A DNA stretch of 64,000 nt from Vibrio sp. PID17_43 (GCF_002608565.1 NZ_LIXM01000025.1:1-64000); one strand, 5' to 3'. Numbered from the stretch's first letter, positions 34,803-45,156 are shown. Notes: generated by a model not told the origin, from the letters alone. Made by a program: numbers and translations.

Positions 34803-36242
34803 ATGAAACGATCAACCCTCATGAAATACGCAGTGTGTCTGTGTTATGCACTCACTTTTTCAGTTTACGCAAATTCGCCATTTTCAAATATTGATATTAA
34901 TGAGACCAATTTGGTCGATAAGCCTTATTTCCAAATTAGTGCTGATTTTTCGTCTGACTTTGTTCGTCCCGATGGCTCTCAAGGTTACTTTACGGTTCCT
35001 ATTACAGCGTTAGTGCCTAGGGGAAAGTGTAATAACACGGCCATAATCGATGTCGTTAATAGCGTACTATTTGAATTCCCTATTACTCCCCTTGGCTATA
35101 CACCACTTAACTTTGCTCAATTGTTCCTAGGGGAAGACATAATCTCTGGTAGAAGCACTGGCCAGAGTTTTACTTATTTCGGTATCCAGTGGAATAAAAA
35201 TGTTATTGACCATATTTCAAACGGTTATATGGAGCGAGGCACAGATGGATATATCGTCTTGCAAGCGTTTTCTGAAGCGATTCGCAAAGGAAAACTTACC
35301 AAGCACCTTCCCTCAATACGTGCTTGTAAAATCCATCAGACCATCGGCTTTGGTTGGTCTCAAACTGGGAAATTACTTGCGGATATGTTAACCATGGAGC
35401 TCAATGGCAAACCGTCGGATCCTATCTTTGATGGCCTGTTTTTGGGCGTTGCCGGAGGCATTTGTCGATCACTTCAAGACGCCGACTTTCCTTGGCTTTA
35501 CCGAGATTGTACGGAACCACCGAAGAAGCATGTCCCGACTGTAGCATTTAACACTCAAAGTGAGATTGAACTCTCTTTAGGCCGCGGGGCATTAAGGCAG
35601 CCTTCCGAGTCCCTTACTATTTATGATTATGCTGGTCTCGCTCACATTGACGCCAATTTTTTACCATTTGATATTTTATTTGGTGGTTTAGGGCTTGATT
35701 TTAAGCAAAACCCTATTTCTGTCGTTCCTGCTGTCAGAGCGTCATTTTGGAACCTGTATTTACAGGTTAAACATGGGGTGACACCAGCCAAGAGCCGACT
35801 TATGCACTCATCTCCTGTGCACGCTGCACCAGTGTCATTTTTGGATTTAAGAAATGATGCTACGGCGATGAGTTGGAGCGGTGGGGATATCTATACAGCG
35901 GATGAAAATGGTGATGGAAGCGCAGACAGAGGTATTCGTTTACCTCATATGTCCACGACCTTCGAACAGAGTTTATTGACTAGTGTGGGAGGGCCGCTAG
36001 GAAAGTATGGAGGAATCGATTTCACCTATGCGGGAGGTGGCGGAATATTCTTTGCTAATGGAGGGACGTTTGAGCCATTTTCATCTGAAGAACTTGCCCA
36101 GCGCTACCCTAGCAAAGAGGATTATGTGAACAAGGTTCGCAGTGCCGTAATCTATTTAGTTCTCAATCGATATCTTTTAGCTGAGGATGGCGTACAACTC
36201 GTGGAAGAGGCTGAGTCACTATCTATGTCACATTGGGACTGA
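34803..36242 (+). CDS. secreted alpha/beta-hydrolase-domain protein
   Basis: This 479-residue protein has a signal peptide (about 1-23, ending 'SVYA'). The mature protein resembles the Abhydrolase_10 group of large secreted hydrolases: 'TIGFGWSQTGKLLADML' near 180-196 fits the nucleophile elbow G-x-S-x-x-G, with Ser in 'WSQ'. Candidate acid and His residues lie in the C-terminal half, where an 'ADENGDGSADRGIRLPHM' stretch is Asp-rich and may bind calcium. The substrate is unknown; esterase or lipase activity is a guess from the fold. It is a single gene with its own hairpin. Confidence 0.65.
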   Translation: MKRSTLMKYAVCLCYALTFSVYANSPFSNIDINETNLVDKPYFQISADFSSDFVRPDGSQGYFTVPITALVPRGKCNNTAIIDVVNSVLFEFPITPLGYTPLNFAQLFLGEDIISGRSTGQSFTYFGIQWNKNVIDHISNGYMERGTDGYIVLQAFSEAIRKGKLTKHLPSIRACKIHQTIGFGWSQTGKLLADMLTMELNGKPSDPIFDGLFLGVAGGICRSLQDADFPWLYRDCTEPPKKHVPTVAFNTQSEIELSLGRGALRQPSESLTIYDYAGLAHIDANFLPFDILFGGLGLDFKQNPISVVPAVRASFWNLYLQVKHGVTPAKSRLMHSSPVHAAPVSFLDLRNDATAMSWSGGDIYTADENGDGSADRGIRLPHMSTTFEQSLLTSVGGPLGKYGGIDFTYAGGGGIFFANGGTFEPFSSEELAQRYPSKEDYVNKVRSAVIYLVLNRYLLAEDGVQLVEEAESLSMSHWD

Positions 36243-36263
36243 GGCGGTTTTCATAAAATATCT

Positions 36264-36287
36264 ACGCCTCTTACAAATGAGAGGCGT
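36264..36287. terminator. stem-loop after the alpha/beta-hydrolase gene
   Basis: Stem ACGCCTCT/AGAGGCGT with an 8-base loop and little T-run. Confidence 0.5.
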
Positions 36288-36411
36288 ATTCCTAACGCTA
36301 CTTCTGACGGTCATTGATTGCCGTGAAAAGCATTCGCTTTATCTGGTAAGCCGACAACAAAGTGTGGACTAGCCATGCCATCTCTGCAGCGTTGGTTACA
36401 GGGGCTCTAGT

Positions 36412-39400
36412 TTAGCGGGTCATACCTATAAAGTTCGGTTCACCTCGATAGATAATTCGGTCATTGCCTCGGTGAATGCCAAACGTGACAACGGTCGGCG
36501 GGTTATCTTCCTCAATGCTGTTTTTATCCCAGTTATATTTGAGCCAAGGTAAATTGTTCCCAGCGATGCTTAAATCAAGATGGAAACGAACTTGCTCCCG
36601 TGCAGAATCAATTTGATTGGCGACAATGCCATAAGTTCGGCCTGCTAGCATAGTGCCACTGCCGGTGAGAAGGGTGTTGTCCGCTGAGGAGTTTGACCAA
36701 ATTGGTGTACGGGTATAATGCTCACCATTGACCGTTGTCGCATTATCATTGAAGTGAGTAACAAACCGACCATTTTTCCAAACCTCAACGTCAAGCGGTA
36801 CACGGATCGTCATCCCTTGGTTACCACCAACATCTTTAAAATTGAGTCGACCAAAGCGCGCATCAGGTTGTTTATCGAACACGTGTTGACCATCAAAAAA
36901 ATGGATCGTATCAACGACATTAGTCTCGTCGTACGTTAAACCAATTTTACTTACAGACACGTTATTCGCATGGTTAAACGGGCCATCTGGATATTGCCCA
37001 TCGGTTTCGTCTTTCTCCCAACAAGGGCTATTCAAGCATGTTGCGCTCGATGCGGCTTTGGCAACGGTAAACGTTCCAATGCTTGCGTTACCGACCTTAT
37101 TCCATTCCCCTTGAGTTGAACGAGGTGGGATAAAGCGGTCGCTATAACTGCTTAACTCTCCCAAGTTAAAGTGTTCACGTAAATGAGGTGCAAAATGAAT
37201 GTAATTGAGGATATTTTGTTTTTTTGCGTTCAGAGCCACGACATCATAAGAAATCTTTTCTAATGGTTGATTCATATAGACAAAATCTTGATTGGTAGGG
37301 TAAGTCCAGTCGACATTGTGTGCTTTAAAGTATTTCGCATAAAAACGACCAATATCTCGGTAACCCTCGTTAACGGTCAATCCCAAATATTGACCACTTA
37401 GATTTGTTTTAACACGCAAGCTACCGACTTCTTCCCAATAGAGTTGGGAAAAAGTGTATGCGTTGTCAGTAGTATCAGTGTGTGATTTTACCAACCCTTG
37501 CGTGCTTTTTAGCAATCTACTCTGACCCGCAGCGGTCTGAATGGGGGTTTCCTGTTGGCTAGAAAGCACAATGCTCGCAGCAGGCGCATCCTCCAGCATA
37601 AAGTTACGGGTGACCTCTGCATTGCAGTAGCGGTGAGTGTCGACAGGGCCTGCCAGTGATCCTCCGGATTGCCAGATAATCGGTTTAACGGTGACAGAAA
37701 ACTCTTCGCCAGCCGCAATAAAGCCCTCTCCGGAATCAGCAGTACCAGCAGTAAGGGGATGCGAGCCATCACAAATCGCTAAAGTCCATGGGCGTGATTT
37801 CACATCAAACGTACCTGTCACTTTTACCACGCCTTCATCCGGACACTCTTGATACCCTTCACAAGTAAAAGTGTCGGACAGTGTCACATTGAACAAGCCA
37901 GACTCATTGGTGATCAGACCATGGCTTGATTCGCCATCAGTAAAATCCGCGGAGTATGTGAAATGACCGTTCTGACCATTGGCTGGTTTTATGACTTTGT
38001 TGGTCACTGTTGGCACGCCATCATAGTTTGTCGCGATTATTTGCTCTCCGGTTGCTGAGCAAGCTAAAAGACGCGTATTGACGATTTGTGATTTACCTGC
38101 AATGACAGTGATCTCATCAACTGATGTGCTACGATCTTTAGAATACGCCTCAAACATGAACGGTTTAAACATGAACCTGACGGTTTGGGTTTTCTCAAGA
38201 TCATCCGTCATGGTGAAGGTTAGGGTGTAGGTCGCCCCAAGTTCCAGTTGTTTAATATTTTTGGGAATAACTTCCAGCAATAGCGTCCCCTCGTTAGTTG
38301 AAAGGTAACTGTCGCCATCTTGTTCTCCTTCTAAAACTTTTAGCGTAAATAGACGAGGGTGAGATAGGGCGGCGGTTACTTTCGCACTCGCGGGTTTCCC
38401 GTTGTTGGTGGTGGTAACGGTAAATTGTGGCAGCGTGTCTCCGCACATCAATGCCATGTCGTCATGTGGGGAAACGACAAGCTCAAAATCGTCTTCTGAT
38501 GGCGGCTTTATTTCACAAACGGGTACATCTATCTCTGGGCAGGCATTCGAAGCGTAAGTACAATTCGGTTCATCAATGCCGCAGTAACGAGTGATGGCAC
38601 TATCAATGCTATAGGCCGTGATGTCACCGCAGACAACGCCAGTGCCATTGACAGTAGCCTGTTGAAATACATTGACAGCGACTTTATTCGCATATAGGAA
38701 ACTTGAGTCTAAACTTACACTGCCCCCTTCAGAAGCCATAAAACCAAAGACTTCTGTATTTTGAAGTTCGATGTTTTGCTTGGTCAATATGTTGCCAACG
38801 ATTACGTTAGACGCTGATTCAGAATAGAAGGATACACCGTCGGACTTAACATTTCCACAAACAGCAGTATTATGCAATAGAGTATTATGCAGTGAGGTAA
38901 CATCACCATTAATTATATTGCCTTCTCCATCTACGGTTATTGCACCACCAGACGTTACTGAGCCACCAACCAATGTGTTTGTAATAGAGAGGTGGGAGAG
39001 CGCATTCAAAGATCCCTCGATGTAATTTTGCTCTCCTAAAATTTCAATGCCAGAACCTCCTGATGTTACATCGCCGTATATGGTAACATCATGCATTTCA
39101 ACCTGTTTTTGTGCGGTGACAGAGCCGTCAATAATATTGTCAACACCTGTAATATTTACAAACCCATCTGTTGTTTTAATAGAACCTACAACTGTTATAT
39201 TGGTGAGAGAAATGTCTCGTGGGGAATCCATACTTCCATATATGGACGATCTTGACTGTTCATCATTGCGGAAGAAAATACCTCCTGCAGTAGGCGATTC
39301 TGTCGCGATTGAGACAGAAGAAGATTCGCTACCGACGGTATTGTTACCTTCAAATGTGACTTTTGATGACGCTTTTAATAGAGATTTTTCATCGACAGAA

Positions 39401-39609
39401 TTGATTATAGAATCGCCATTTTTCAATGTAATGCTTGCTGGGCAATAGTAAATAACACCATGCATTGTATCTTCGTAAATAGACATATTCTTTGATTCGC
39501 AAAACTCGACACTATCCCAAGCAGTGATCGTTGCCAAATCATAAACTTTTGCCCCAACGGCGAATGGCAAAACGGCGAGCAATGCCATGAAAGTGTGTAA
39601 TAGCTTCAT
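36412..39609 (-). CDS. DUF6701 (MshQ-like) large surface protein
   Basis: This 1065-residue protein has a cleavable signal peptide (about 1-19, 'FAVGA|KVYD'). Residues 80-330 contain 'G-x-V-T-x...' type repeats alternating 'GSVT', 'GDVT' and 'GNVKS' every 25-30 residues, which suggests a parallel beta-helix. Next come Ig-like or cadherin-like beta domains (about 375-640). The C-terminal 450 residues match the DUF6701 region of the MSHA-associated protein MshQ, ending in 'FGIHRGNDRIIYRGE'. MshQ is normally in the msh pilus operon, but here it stands alone with an added repeat domain. Many Cys residues suggest disulfides. It is probably an adhesin or matrix protein. Confidence 0.7.
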   Translation of the reverse strand: MKLLHTFMALLAVLPFAVGAKVYDLATITAWDSVEFCESKNMSIYEDTMHGVIYYCPASITLKNGDSIINSVDEKSLLKASSKVTFEGNNTVGSESSSVSIATESPTAGGIFFRNDEQSRSSIYGSMDSPRDISLTNITVVGSIKTTDGFVNITGVDNIIDGSVTAQKQVEMHDVTIYGDVTSGGSGIEILGEQNYIEGSLNALSHLSITNTLVGGSVTSGGAITVDGEGNIINGDVTSLHNTLLHNTAVCGNVKSDGVSFYSESASNVIVGNILTKQNIELQNTEVFGFMASEGGSVSLDSSFLYANKVAVNVFQQATVNGTGVVCGDITAYSIDSAITRYCGIDEPNCTYASNACPEIDVPVCEIKPPSEDDFELVVSPHDDMALMCGDTLPQFTVTTTNNGKPASAKVTAALSHPRLFTLKVLEGEQDGDSYLSTNEGTLLLEVIPKNIKQLELGATYTLTFTMTDDLEKTQTVRFMFKPFMFEAYSKDRSTSVDEITVIAGKSQIVNTRLLACSATGEQIIATNYDGVPTVTNKVIKPANGQNGHFTYSADFTDGESSHGLITNESGLFNVTLSDTFTCEGYQECPDEGVVKVTGTFDVKSRPWTLAICDGSHPLTAGTADSGEGFIAAGEEFSVTVKPIIWQSGGSLAGPVDTHRYCNAEVTRNFMLEDAPAASIVLSSQQETPIQTAAGQSRLLKSTQGLVKSHTDTTDNAYTFSQLYWEEVGSLRVKTNLSGQYLGLTVNEGYRDIGRFYAKYFKAHNVDWTYPTNQDFVYMNQPLEKISYDVVALNAKKQNILNYIHFAPHLREHFNLGELSSYSDRFIPPRSTQGEWNKVGNASIGTFTVAKAASSATCLNSPCWEKDETDGQYPDGPFNHANNVSVSKIGLTYDETNVVDTIHFFDGQHVFDKQPDARFGRLNFKDVGGNQGMTIRVPLDVEVWKNGRFVTHFNDNATTVNGEHYTRTPIWSNSSADNTLLTGSGTMLAGRTYGIVANQIDSAREQVRFHLDLSIAGNNLPWLKYNWDKNSIEEDNPPTVVTFGIHRGNDRIIYRGEPNFIGMTR

Positions 39610-39898
39610 TAAGAATCCTAATTCTGATTGTTCTTAATGGCGGCAAGCGTGTGAAATATGAACAAGGCGAGGGTTTTTATTATTGTGTTGCAGCCCACGC
39701 TGTCGACTTGATTGTTATTCATTTTAGTTCTCAAGTCATAATCTTAAAGCATTAGAGCTCAAGTGTGATCTTAGTTCAATAGTTTCTGATGGATCTGCGT
39801 CGCACTTATGGTCTATTTATCTGGCTATAAGTAGTTCTAAAGTATGTGTTTTTGGAGTCGGCACGGAGTGTACCGACTTTTGCCCAATTTAGAAAGTG

Positions 39899-40738
39899 TT
39901 AAGCGGCATGATCAATCAGCGGCGCCATTTGGTACAACTCTTCCAAAATGGCCTTGGTTTGCTTTGAGTACACAAGGTGCTCACTATCTCCAACGAGCTG
40001 AATCGTTTTTACCTTCCCGGATACTAAGCAGAGACGAATAGTTCTAAGCATCATTTGCAAGTCGAGAGCAGGGGCTCCATCTAGGTTACTTTTGACCAGT
40101 AACGAGGCAAGATCGATGGTAATGATTGCACTGTCACAGTGATCAAGGTAGTTGGCTATCTGCTGCTTTAAATGATTGCGGTGACGAAAAGTAAACTCAC
40201 GATCGGTTACCCAGTCACATCCTTGATCTTCTGCATATTCCAACGTTGACTGCTTGGTGTGTTGTGTACTGACGCCTGCGAAAAACAGGCGAACATTTTG
40301 ATATCGTGATAGGGCAAAGTGATAAGCAGAACCAAGGCAAGGCTCAAGCGTTGGCTTAAGGTTCATTTTGTGCCCGATATTGATGATGCCAATCTCATCT
40401 TGGTCAGATACCACAATCGGTAGCATAGAGAGAATAGCTTCGGTACAGTTGGACAATATGACAGGGATGGAATGGCGCGAGAGTGAAAGACTCAGCGCTT
40501 CTTGGAAGTATCCTTGCTCGATCTGCTTATGGGAAAAGTGGCCTAGGTTAGCCGCGCAATTTTGATCATGCTGTTGGTATAGCCAGTCACTAGCATTTTC
40601 TAGGCTCTGGTCCGCTAATTCAAACGCGTTATTAGTCATCGGTGTTATGCGTTCACATACCGTCATAAATGAAAAAGGGTAGTGGTGAATCTGTTTTTTT
40701 TCTCGATGAAGTTTGTAGCGTTTGAAAAAGCTCAACAT
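39899..40738 (-). CDS. arginase/ureohydrolase-fold protein, probably degenerate
   Basis: This 279-residue protein has a layout like arginase or formiminoglutamase: 'LSRHSIPVILSNCTEA' in place of the G-G-D-H loop, 'EIGIINIGHKMNLKP' in place of the D-A-H-x-D metal motif, and 'SAIITIDLASL' in place of S-x-D-x-D. Most metal-binding His and Asp positions are replaced, so catalysis by a binuclear Mn centre is doubtful. It lies 6 bases downstream of the IclR regulator gene in the same operon. A hut-related origin is possible; I could not confirm it. Confidence 0.5.
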   Translation of the reverse strand: MLSFFKRYKLHREKKQIHHYPFSFMTVCERITPMTNNAFELADQSLENASDWLYQQHDQNCAANLGHFSHKQIEQGYFQEALSLSLSRHSIPVILSNCTEAILSMLPIVVSDQDEIGIINIGHKMNLKPTLEPCLGSAYHFALSRYQNVRLFFAGVSTQHTKQSTLEYAEDQGCDWVTDREFTFRHRNHLKQQIANYLDHCDSAIITIDLASLLVKSNLDGAPALDLQMMLRTIRLCLVSGKVKTIQLVGDSEHLVYSKQTKAILEELYQMAPLIDHAA

Positions 40739-40744
40739 GATGAA

Positions 40745-41479
40745 TTACCTTTCTGGTGGCAACGCCCTTGCTGCCTGCAACACATGTAAAATAATACGTT
40801 GTTTGTCTTTTTCGACTCGGTGAGCCGGGGCCATCACTGAGACCGCTCCAATCAATTTACTTCCTTTCATGACTGGTGCGCTGATGCCTGAAACCCCCGG
40901 GTCGATTTCTGATGTACTAACCGCGTATCCGTTTTTTCTTATGATGTTGAGCTCCTGCTCCCAATCGCTGAGGCGATGATCTTGGCCAAAATGGCGTAAA
41001 ATTTTCTCACAACGGCTTTGAGGCATGAAAGCCAACATCACTTTAGATGAGGCACCACGAAGCAATGGTTGACTTTGTCCTTGGACATAGCTGCATCGAA
41101 GCGCCTGCATACTCTCTTTTTGTCTGACACAAAGTGCACGATAACCTGATGGCACCATATAGGCTGCCATTTCACCGGTCTGCTGAACTAATCGAGCCAA
41201 AATGGTTTCGACCATATCTAGGCCATGTTGCGCAGTTTCGTAGCTGTGCATCAATAGTAAAGCCGCCGGGCCGACGACAAAGGTTTTATCGTGTACGCTT
41301 TCCTCTATCAGGTTCCACTCTTTTAGTAGTTTTAAGTGCCGATAAAGACTACTAAGAGGCACGTTCAGTTGTTCACTGAGCGTTTTTGCTGAGACTGGGA
41401 ATGAGCTAACCGCAACTTGCATTAGCAACTGCAGCGCCTTTTCATTTACCTGATTAGCGTTGGCTTTGTTTATCGTCAT
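40745..41479 (-). CDS. IclR-family transcriptional regulator
   Basis: This 244-residue protein has an N-terminal winged helix ('FPVSAKTLSEQLNVPLSSLYRHLKLLKEWNLIEE', residues about 23-56, quoted here only as the start and end of the helix pair). An IclR effector domain follows, ending near 'DPGVSGISAPVMKGSKLIGAV'. It precedes the ureohydrolase-fold gene by 6 bases, so it probably controls that operon in response to a small ligand. Confidence 0.85.
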   Translation of the reverse strand: MTINKANANQVNEKALQLLMQVAVSSFPVSAKTLSEQLNVPLSSLYRHLKLLKEWNLIEESVHDKTFVVGPAALLLMHSYETAQHGLDMVETILARLVQQTGEMAAYMVPSGYRALCVRQKESMQALRCSYVQGQSQPLLRGASSKVMLAFMPQSRCEKILRHFGQDHRLSDWEQELNIIRKNGYAVSTSEIDPGVSGISAPVMKGSKLIGAVSVMAPAHRVEKDKQRIILHVLQAARALPPER

Positions 41480-41746
41480 GAGAGTGTTGTAACGTGATAA
41501 TGAGTATGCAACAACTATAATTCTTAGTTGCTGAGAAAAGGAAAATAATTAAATCAGGATATTCTCATAAAATGAGAAAGTGGGAAATGAAAACGAATCC
41601 CTAGAAACGAACCGCACTCGTTTGCTTAATCAGAGGTGTTATCGTGCGGTTAGTCTAGGTAGCAAACGGTTGAAAATGAGAAAAACAAGAAACGAATCAA
41701 GCGATCTCATTGTTTGATTCGATATCTGGCGTCAGCCATGTTCAGT

Positions 41747-43201
41747 TTATTGGGATGTAATGTAGCCTTTATAAGCCCCTGTATCCTTGTCATATTTAAA
41801 CTCTAAAAAGTTACGAATACTAGATAACCCATCTTCTTGATAGTGAGAAACATAGAGGAGCTGACTCAGGTTTTCTTTCGCGATCAACTCCAGTGTATTT
41901 TTCACTAAAATACGGCCTAAGTAATCTAAACCTTGGTATGGCTCATCCAGAATCAGTAGGGTAGGTTGCTTGACGATTGCACGAGCGATTAAAAGTAGGC
42001 GTTGTTGCCCATATTCCAATTGTTTAAATGGCGTTTTGTCGTATTGAGTCATATGTAAAATCGCTAGCCATTCTTTAGCTATATTGATCTCTTTCTTACT
42101 CGGTTTCGAGTACAAGCCGATTGAGTCATAGAAACCAGAAAGAATGACTTCTAGCGCAGTGCAATTTACTCGATATTGTAAATGCAAAGCAGAAGAGACC
42201 ATGCCGATGTGCTGCTTTATCTCCCAAATGCTTTCACCGCTGCCACGCTTTTTACCAAAAATGTGAATGTTGTTGCTGTAGCACTGCGGGTGATCACCAA
42301 ATATTAGACCCAGTAAGGTACTCTTTCCGCAGCCATTTGGTCCTTTTACTTGCCAGTGTTTGCCTTTGTCGATACGCCAGTTGAGATCGGTAAAAATGGT
42401 TTTATCGATATACTCGACTTTGCCGTTCTCCAGTTTGAATAGTGGGTTATCAAAATGCGTTGAGTGCTGGTGGTGACGGATCAGGCTTATCATCTCTTCA
42501 CTCTGTTTTTCAGACTGAGATTTAATTTGAGCAATAATTGGGTGCTTATCCCAACTTGCTTTGTCCATCGTGCTGTCGAGTTTGCCGTTGTTGAATAGCG
42601 CAATGCGATCTATCCAAACAGGCATGTCTGTTTCTCGAGAGAAGGTGATCAGCATCTGCACTGATTTGGACAGAGATTCTAGGTAGGCAGCCAATGAAGC
42701 ACGGTGCGCGATATCTAAACCAGCAAAGGGATTGTCTAATAGTACGAGGTTGGGTTTGGTGGCGAGTGCCCTTGCCAGCATTAATCGTCGTGTTTCACCT
42801 GTTGATAGCACGCGAAATCCACTTGACTTAAGGTGTACAAGGTCAAGTTCATCGAGCAGTTGGAGAGCCAATGCCTCATCCTGACAGACATCAAAAACGA
42901 GCTGGTATACGCTGCTACCTTGGTCAATTCTATCTAAAAAATCAGAGTCATCTTTTTCAATTTCTTGTTCGAGCAAGCGTTGCTGCTCTGATAACGAAAC
43001 CTGTGCTACACGGAAACCCTTGATAGCGAGTACGCCAGATTCGGGTTTGATTTCGCCACAGATTAAATCACCGAGTAAAGAGCCGATGTCTCCCTCTGAG
43101 CTGAATATGCCCCAAGAGTGTCCAGTGTCGATGAGCCAGGATTCGATCGAGAGCGCAGAGGCACTCCCTTTTGCTGCAAGTTGCTGAAAATGAATAGGCA
43201 T
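41747..43201 (-). CDS. ModF-like double ABC ATPase with a degenerate first domain
   Basis: This 484-residue protein has two nucleotide-binding domains and no membrane segment. The second is intact: Walker A 'GPNGCGKST', a signature-like 'LEYGQQRLL' and Walker B 'LLILDEPYQGLD'. The first lacks a Walker A (the loop reads 'FSSEGDIGS') but keeps a signature-like 'LSTGETRR' and Walker B 'LVLLDNPFAGLD', with Asn in place of the catalytic Glu. This two-domain soluble layout matches ModF/PhrA-type proteins associated with molybdate transport. No modABC genes are nearby. Confidence 0.75.
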   Translation of the reverse strand: MPIHFQQLAAKGSASALSIESWLIDTGHSWGIFSSEGDIGSLLGDLICGEIKPESGVLAIKGFRVAQVSLSEQQRLLEQEIEKDDSDFLDRIDQGSSVYQLVFDVCQDEALALQLLDELDLVHLKSSGFRVLSTGETRRLMLARALATKPNLVLLDNPFAGLDIAHRASLAAYLESLSKSVQMLITFSRETDMPVWIDRIALFNNGKLDSTMDKASWDKHPIIAQIKSQSEKQSEEMISLIRHHQHSTHFDNPLFKLENGKVEYIDKTIFTDLNWRIDKGKHWQVKGPNGCGKSTLLGLIFGDHPQCYSNNIHIFGKKRGSGESIWEIKQHIGMVSSALHLQYRVNCTALEVILSGFYDSIGLYSKPSKKEINIAKEWLAILHMTQYDKTPFKQLEYGQQRLLLIARAIVKQPTLLILDEPYQGLDYLGRILVKNTLELIAKENLSQLLYVSHYQEDGLSSIRNFLEFKYDKDTGAYKGYITSQ

Positions 43202-43632
43202 TGTGTATCTTCCATGATTTATATACGCCTAGTTATAACAATGATTACCAAACAACTTCAACTAACAAGGGCATTCTTGGGCTTTGTCGGAGTGTGCGTC
43301 ACAACGCGTCAATAAGAAAAAGCCATAAAGTTATCACGGACGCTTTTTAAGCGTAATTAAGGTAGGGCGAAATGCGCTGATGTAAGGCTAACTGATAAGC
43401 TATAACTTTGCCTTATAAATCATTCTTGTGCTATTACTTGAGATGTAAGATAAAAAAGGGATGTAAACCGACTTCTCATACTCGCTAGATATGATACTGA
43501 GAGGTAAGGGCTAATGGAAGAAAGGACATGATAGTTTTCGTATGAGCCATTTATAGAATTTAGTCAACCGCTTCAGGTCATAGGTATATCGTTTTTCACT
43601 TAATTCAAATTATTGTTTTGTAAGGAAAATGA
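43202..43632. other. intergenic region between divergent genes
   Basis: About 430 bases between the ModF-like gene (minus) and the outer-membrane channel gene (plus). It must carry both promoters. I see no small gene, RNA or clear operator. Confidence 0.5.
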
Positions 43633-45156
43633 ATGCACTGGATGCTCGATAATCAATACCCCTATAGCGCAAGTTTCTGGCGTAATGCCTCTGTATTTCG
43701 TAAGAGCAAAATAGTATGTCAGCCACTTTTATTCTTTGTGATGGCGACAGAAATACTACTCAGTCCGCCTGCGATAGCAACGGAATCGACAGTGTCAGAT
43801 CCCATGTTGTTTGTTGACACTAAACAGTTGACTGTTCGTGGGCACTTTCAATTTGGTGTGAACGCAGTGGCTGAGCGTAACCTCTTTTGGGACCTTGCAG
43901 AGTTGGCAGCTGGAAACACGGAATACAATGCAAACGAAAAATGGTTAGAAGTTTATACTGAGCCCGGCATCAGTTTTGAGCGACGTTTCGCATCAGAATC
44001 CGCTTGGTTCGGAAAGATCTCGGCAGTCGGGTCTTATACCGCAGGAACGGACGCGTTCGATGCAAGCAACACAGGTAAAGTCACTCCAGAGGAGCTCTAC
44101 CTCGGTTATCGGACCAACTTTTCTAGTGATTGGAATTTAGAGGTTTCGCTTGGGCCTAGAATACTCAAACTTGGGACGGGAATGTTGATAGCCAACGGCG
44201 GCTCCGATGGTTTTGAGCGTGGCGCATTGAAGTTTGGTCCGCGAGAAGCATGGGAAAAAGCCGCTATTGCAAAGTTGACCGGAAGAGGCATCACAACAAC
44301 GGCCTTCTACATGGCTCCAAATGAACTACCTTCCAATGACACTAAAAACTTACTCAATGGGTTAGACTTGCGTTGGGATGGAGAACAAGGTGAGTATGCT
44401 GGACTTAGCTATATTCATGTTCTTAAATCTGACGCGGCTTATCCCAAGGCTGCACCAGGCGGCAACGGAGCTCCCATAATTATTCCTAACGCGCGCGCTA
44501 AACTGAACGCGCTTAATTTCTATGGGAAAATGGATGGTTTCGACGGTGCGTTGAGCAACTTAAGTTTAGCGCTAGACCTCGCCTATGAGTGGAACGACCG
44601 CATTGACCTTCGTGCTTGGGGGGGGCGTATCAAGTCCGAATACACGTTATCGGACGACTCGTGGCAACCTACTTTAGGCTACTCTTATCAGATCTTCTCG
44701 GGTGATGACCCAAACACCACTCGTATTGAACGCTTCGACCCACTTTATTACGATGGCTCACCAAGCACTTGGGCTACAGGTTCAAAGTCCGCAATGGTGT
44801 TTATCAACTCGAACGTAATGTCACATAACCTGAGCTTTAGAATCATGCCAACAATGCGAGATACTGTTACATTGCGTTATGCACATGTACGTGCGGCTGT
44901 ACTTCGAAGTCCGTTACAGTTTGGACAAGCCACCAGGTTAGATTTTTCTGATGGGCTATCAACCGTGGTATCTGGCGTTACAAATGCGCACCTATCGGAT
45001 GATTTTTTTATTGAATACAATCGTATTGTTACCCCTAACATTTATCTAACCGCAGGATTAAGCATCTCAATTCCTGGTGAGGGCATAAAAAGTGCCGCAG
45101 GAGGATATGCCCCAAATTGGAAAGGAGGATTCATTAATGTCGTCTTCAACTACTAA
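43633..45156 (+). CDS. outer-membrane channel protein, alginate-export (AlgE)-like
   Basis: This is 507 residues. The start ATG at 43633 has AAGGA upstream, but the hydrophobic signal segment (about 30-51, ending 'PAIA') sits behind an unusual 28-residue extension. The mature protein is a beta-barrel: alternating amphipathic strands, a first strand region 'LTVRGHFQFGVNAV', and a C-terminal 'FINVVFNY' ending in an aromatic residue as outer-membrane proteins require. Motifs such as 'EELYLGYRT' and 'LRWDGEQ' resemble the alginate-export family. It is translationally coupled to a serine hydrolase, so it may import or export that enzyme's substrate. Confidence 0.65.
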   Translation: MHWMLDNQYPYSASFWRNASVFRKSKIVCQPLLFFVMATEILLSPPAIATESTVSDPMLFVDTKQLTVRGHFQFGVNAVAERNLFWDLAELAAGNTEYNANEKWLEVYTEPGISFERRFASESAWFGKISAVGSYTAGTDAFDASNTGKVTPEELYLGYRTNFSSDWNLEVSLGPRILKLGTGMLIANGGSDGFERGALKFGPREAWEKAAIAKLTGRGITTTAFYMAPNELPSNDTKNLLNGLDLRWDGEQGEYAGLSYIHVLKSDAAYPKAAPGGNGAPIIIPNARAKLNALNFYGKMDGFDGALSNLSLALDLAYEWNDRIDLRAWGGRIKSEYTLSDDSWQPTLGYSYQIFSGDDPNTTRIERFDPLYYDGSPSTWATGSKSAMVFINSNVMSHNLSFRIMPTMRDTVTLRYAHVRAAVLRSPLQFGQATRLDFSDGLSTVVSGVTNAHLSDDFFIEYNRIVTPNIYLTAGLSISIPGEGIKSAAGGYAPNWKGGFINVVFNY

